From Alentia gelatinosa (Eukaryota > Annelida > Polychaeta > Phyllodocida > Polynoidae): DNA of 64,000 nt. Shown in pieces: positions 63,876 through 64,000 of the stretch. Position numbers and translations under genes: made by a program. The stretch spans positions 26,881,469 through 26,945,468 of the forward strand of contig OX465584.1 of assembly GCA_950022655.1 (NCBI GenBank), in the 5' to 3' direction. Every line of letters starts with the position of its first letter. Positions within the stretch are counted from its first letter, which is position 1. The notes under the pieces were generated by a model. The model had not been told where the DNA came from and did no database searches. It worked only from the letters and a program-made list of their open reading frames with translations.

Positions 63876-64000
63876 GTGGTTGTTCTTAAGGATTTATCTT
63901 TGCCTAATAATCAACCATTCCAAAACTTACACAATGTTTCCACATATGACTGATTTTTCTAGCACTGCATTGAAAGTTACTAAGAAAGTATTGGTATATA

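Larger units (their letters stand above)
59895..64000 (+). repeat. Super-repeat R9, partial
   Basis: Hybrid: A half without the CACTA-like element, B half with it, plus the piggyBac-like MITE. Cut off by the window edge before its C module. Confidence 0.85.

Overview
The window is metazoan genomic DNA: AT-rich, intron-dense and full of transposons. It is best read as the interior of one very large plus-strand gene. I see no bacterial gene organisation, RNA gene or CRISPR array. The species cannot be fixed. The secreted EGF/SEA architecture, a PAT/DIRS-type tyrosine-recombinase retrotransposon, a Jockey/CR1-type non-LTR element and several cut-and-paste families fit an invertebrate (probably marine) animal.

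Backbone: 78 exons encode 26 consecutive EGF-SEA modules. Each module has three exons: EGF (114 bp), SEA first half (110 bp) and SEA second half (229 bp), together 453 bp or 151 codons. Introns are phase 1 between modules and between EGF and SEA, and phase 0 inside SEA. Modules come in three types (A, B, C) repeated as A-B-C, so the gene is a tandem array of a three-module, nine-exon super-repeat. Eight full super-repeats (R1-R8) and the A and B modules of a ninth are present. All exons keep the same lengths, AG/GT sites and open frame. Neither end of the gene is in the window. Visible exons encode about 3,900 residues of a probably secreted or cell-surface, mucin- or matrix-like protein.

Insertions, left to right: a PAT/DIRS-type retrotransposon with split direct repeats in the R2 B-to-C intron (8015-13247, minus); a TA-flanked mariner-like element in R3 (19551-20676); CACTA-like elements of subfamily 1 (R4, R5, R7) and subfamily 2 (R4, R5, R7, R9); a unique 867-bp insertion with promoter-like motifs in R4 (27593-28459); a degenerate non-LTR element in R7 (about 50623-54162, minus); and a 331-bp piggyBac-like MITE in R9 (60504-60834). 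Because the array supplies empty-site paralogues, target-site duplications can be read directly.

History: CACTA-like insertions shared by several repeats predate part of the array's expansion. The PAT/DIRS, mariner-like, 867-bp, non-LTR and piggyBac-like insertions each occur in one repeat and are younger. R8 and R9 combine features of both repeat classes, pointing to unequal crossing-over or gene conversion.
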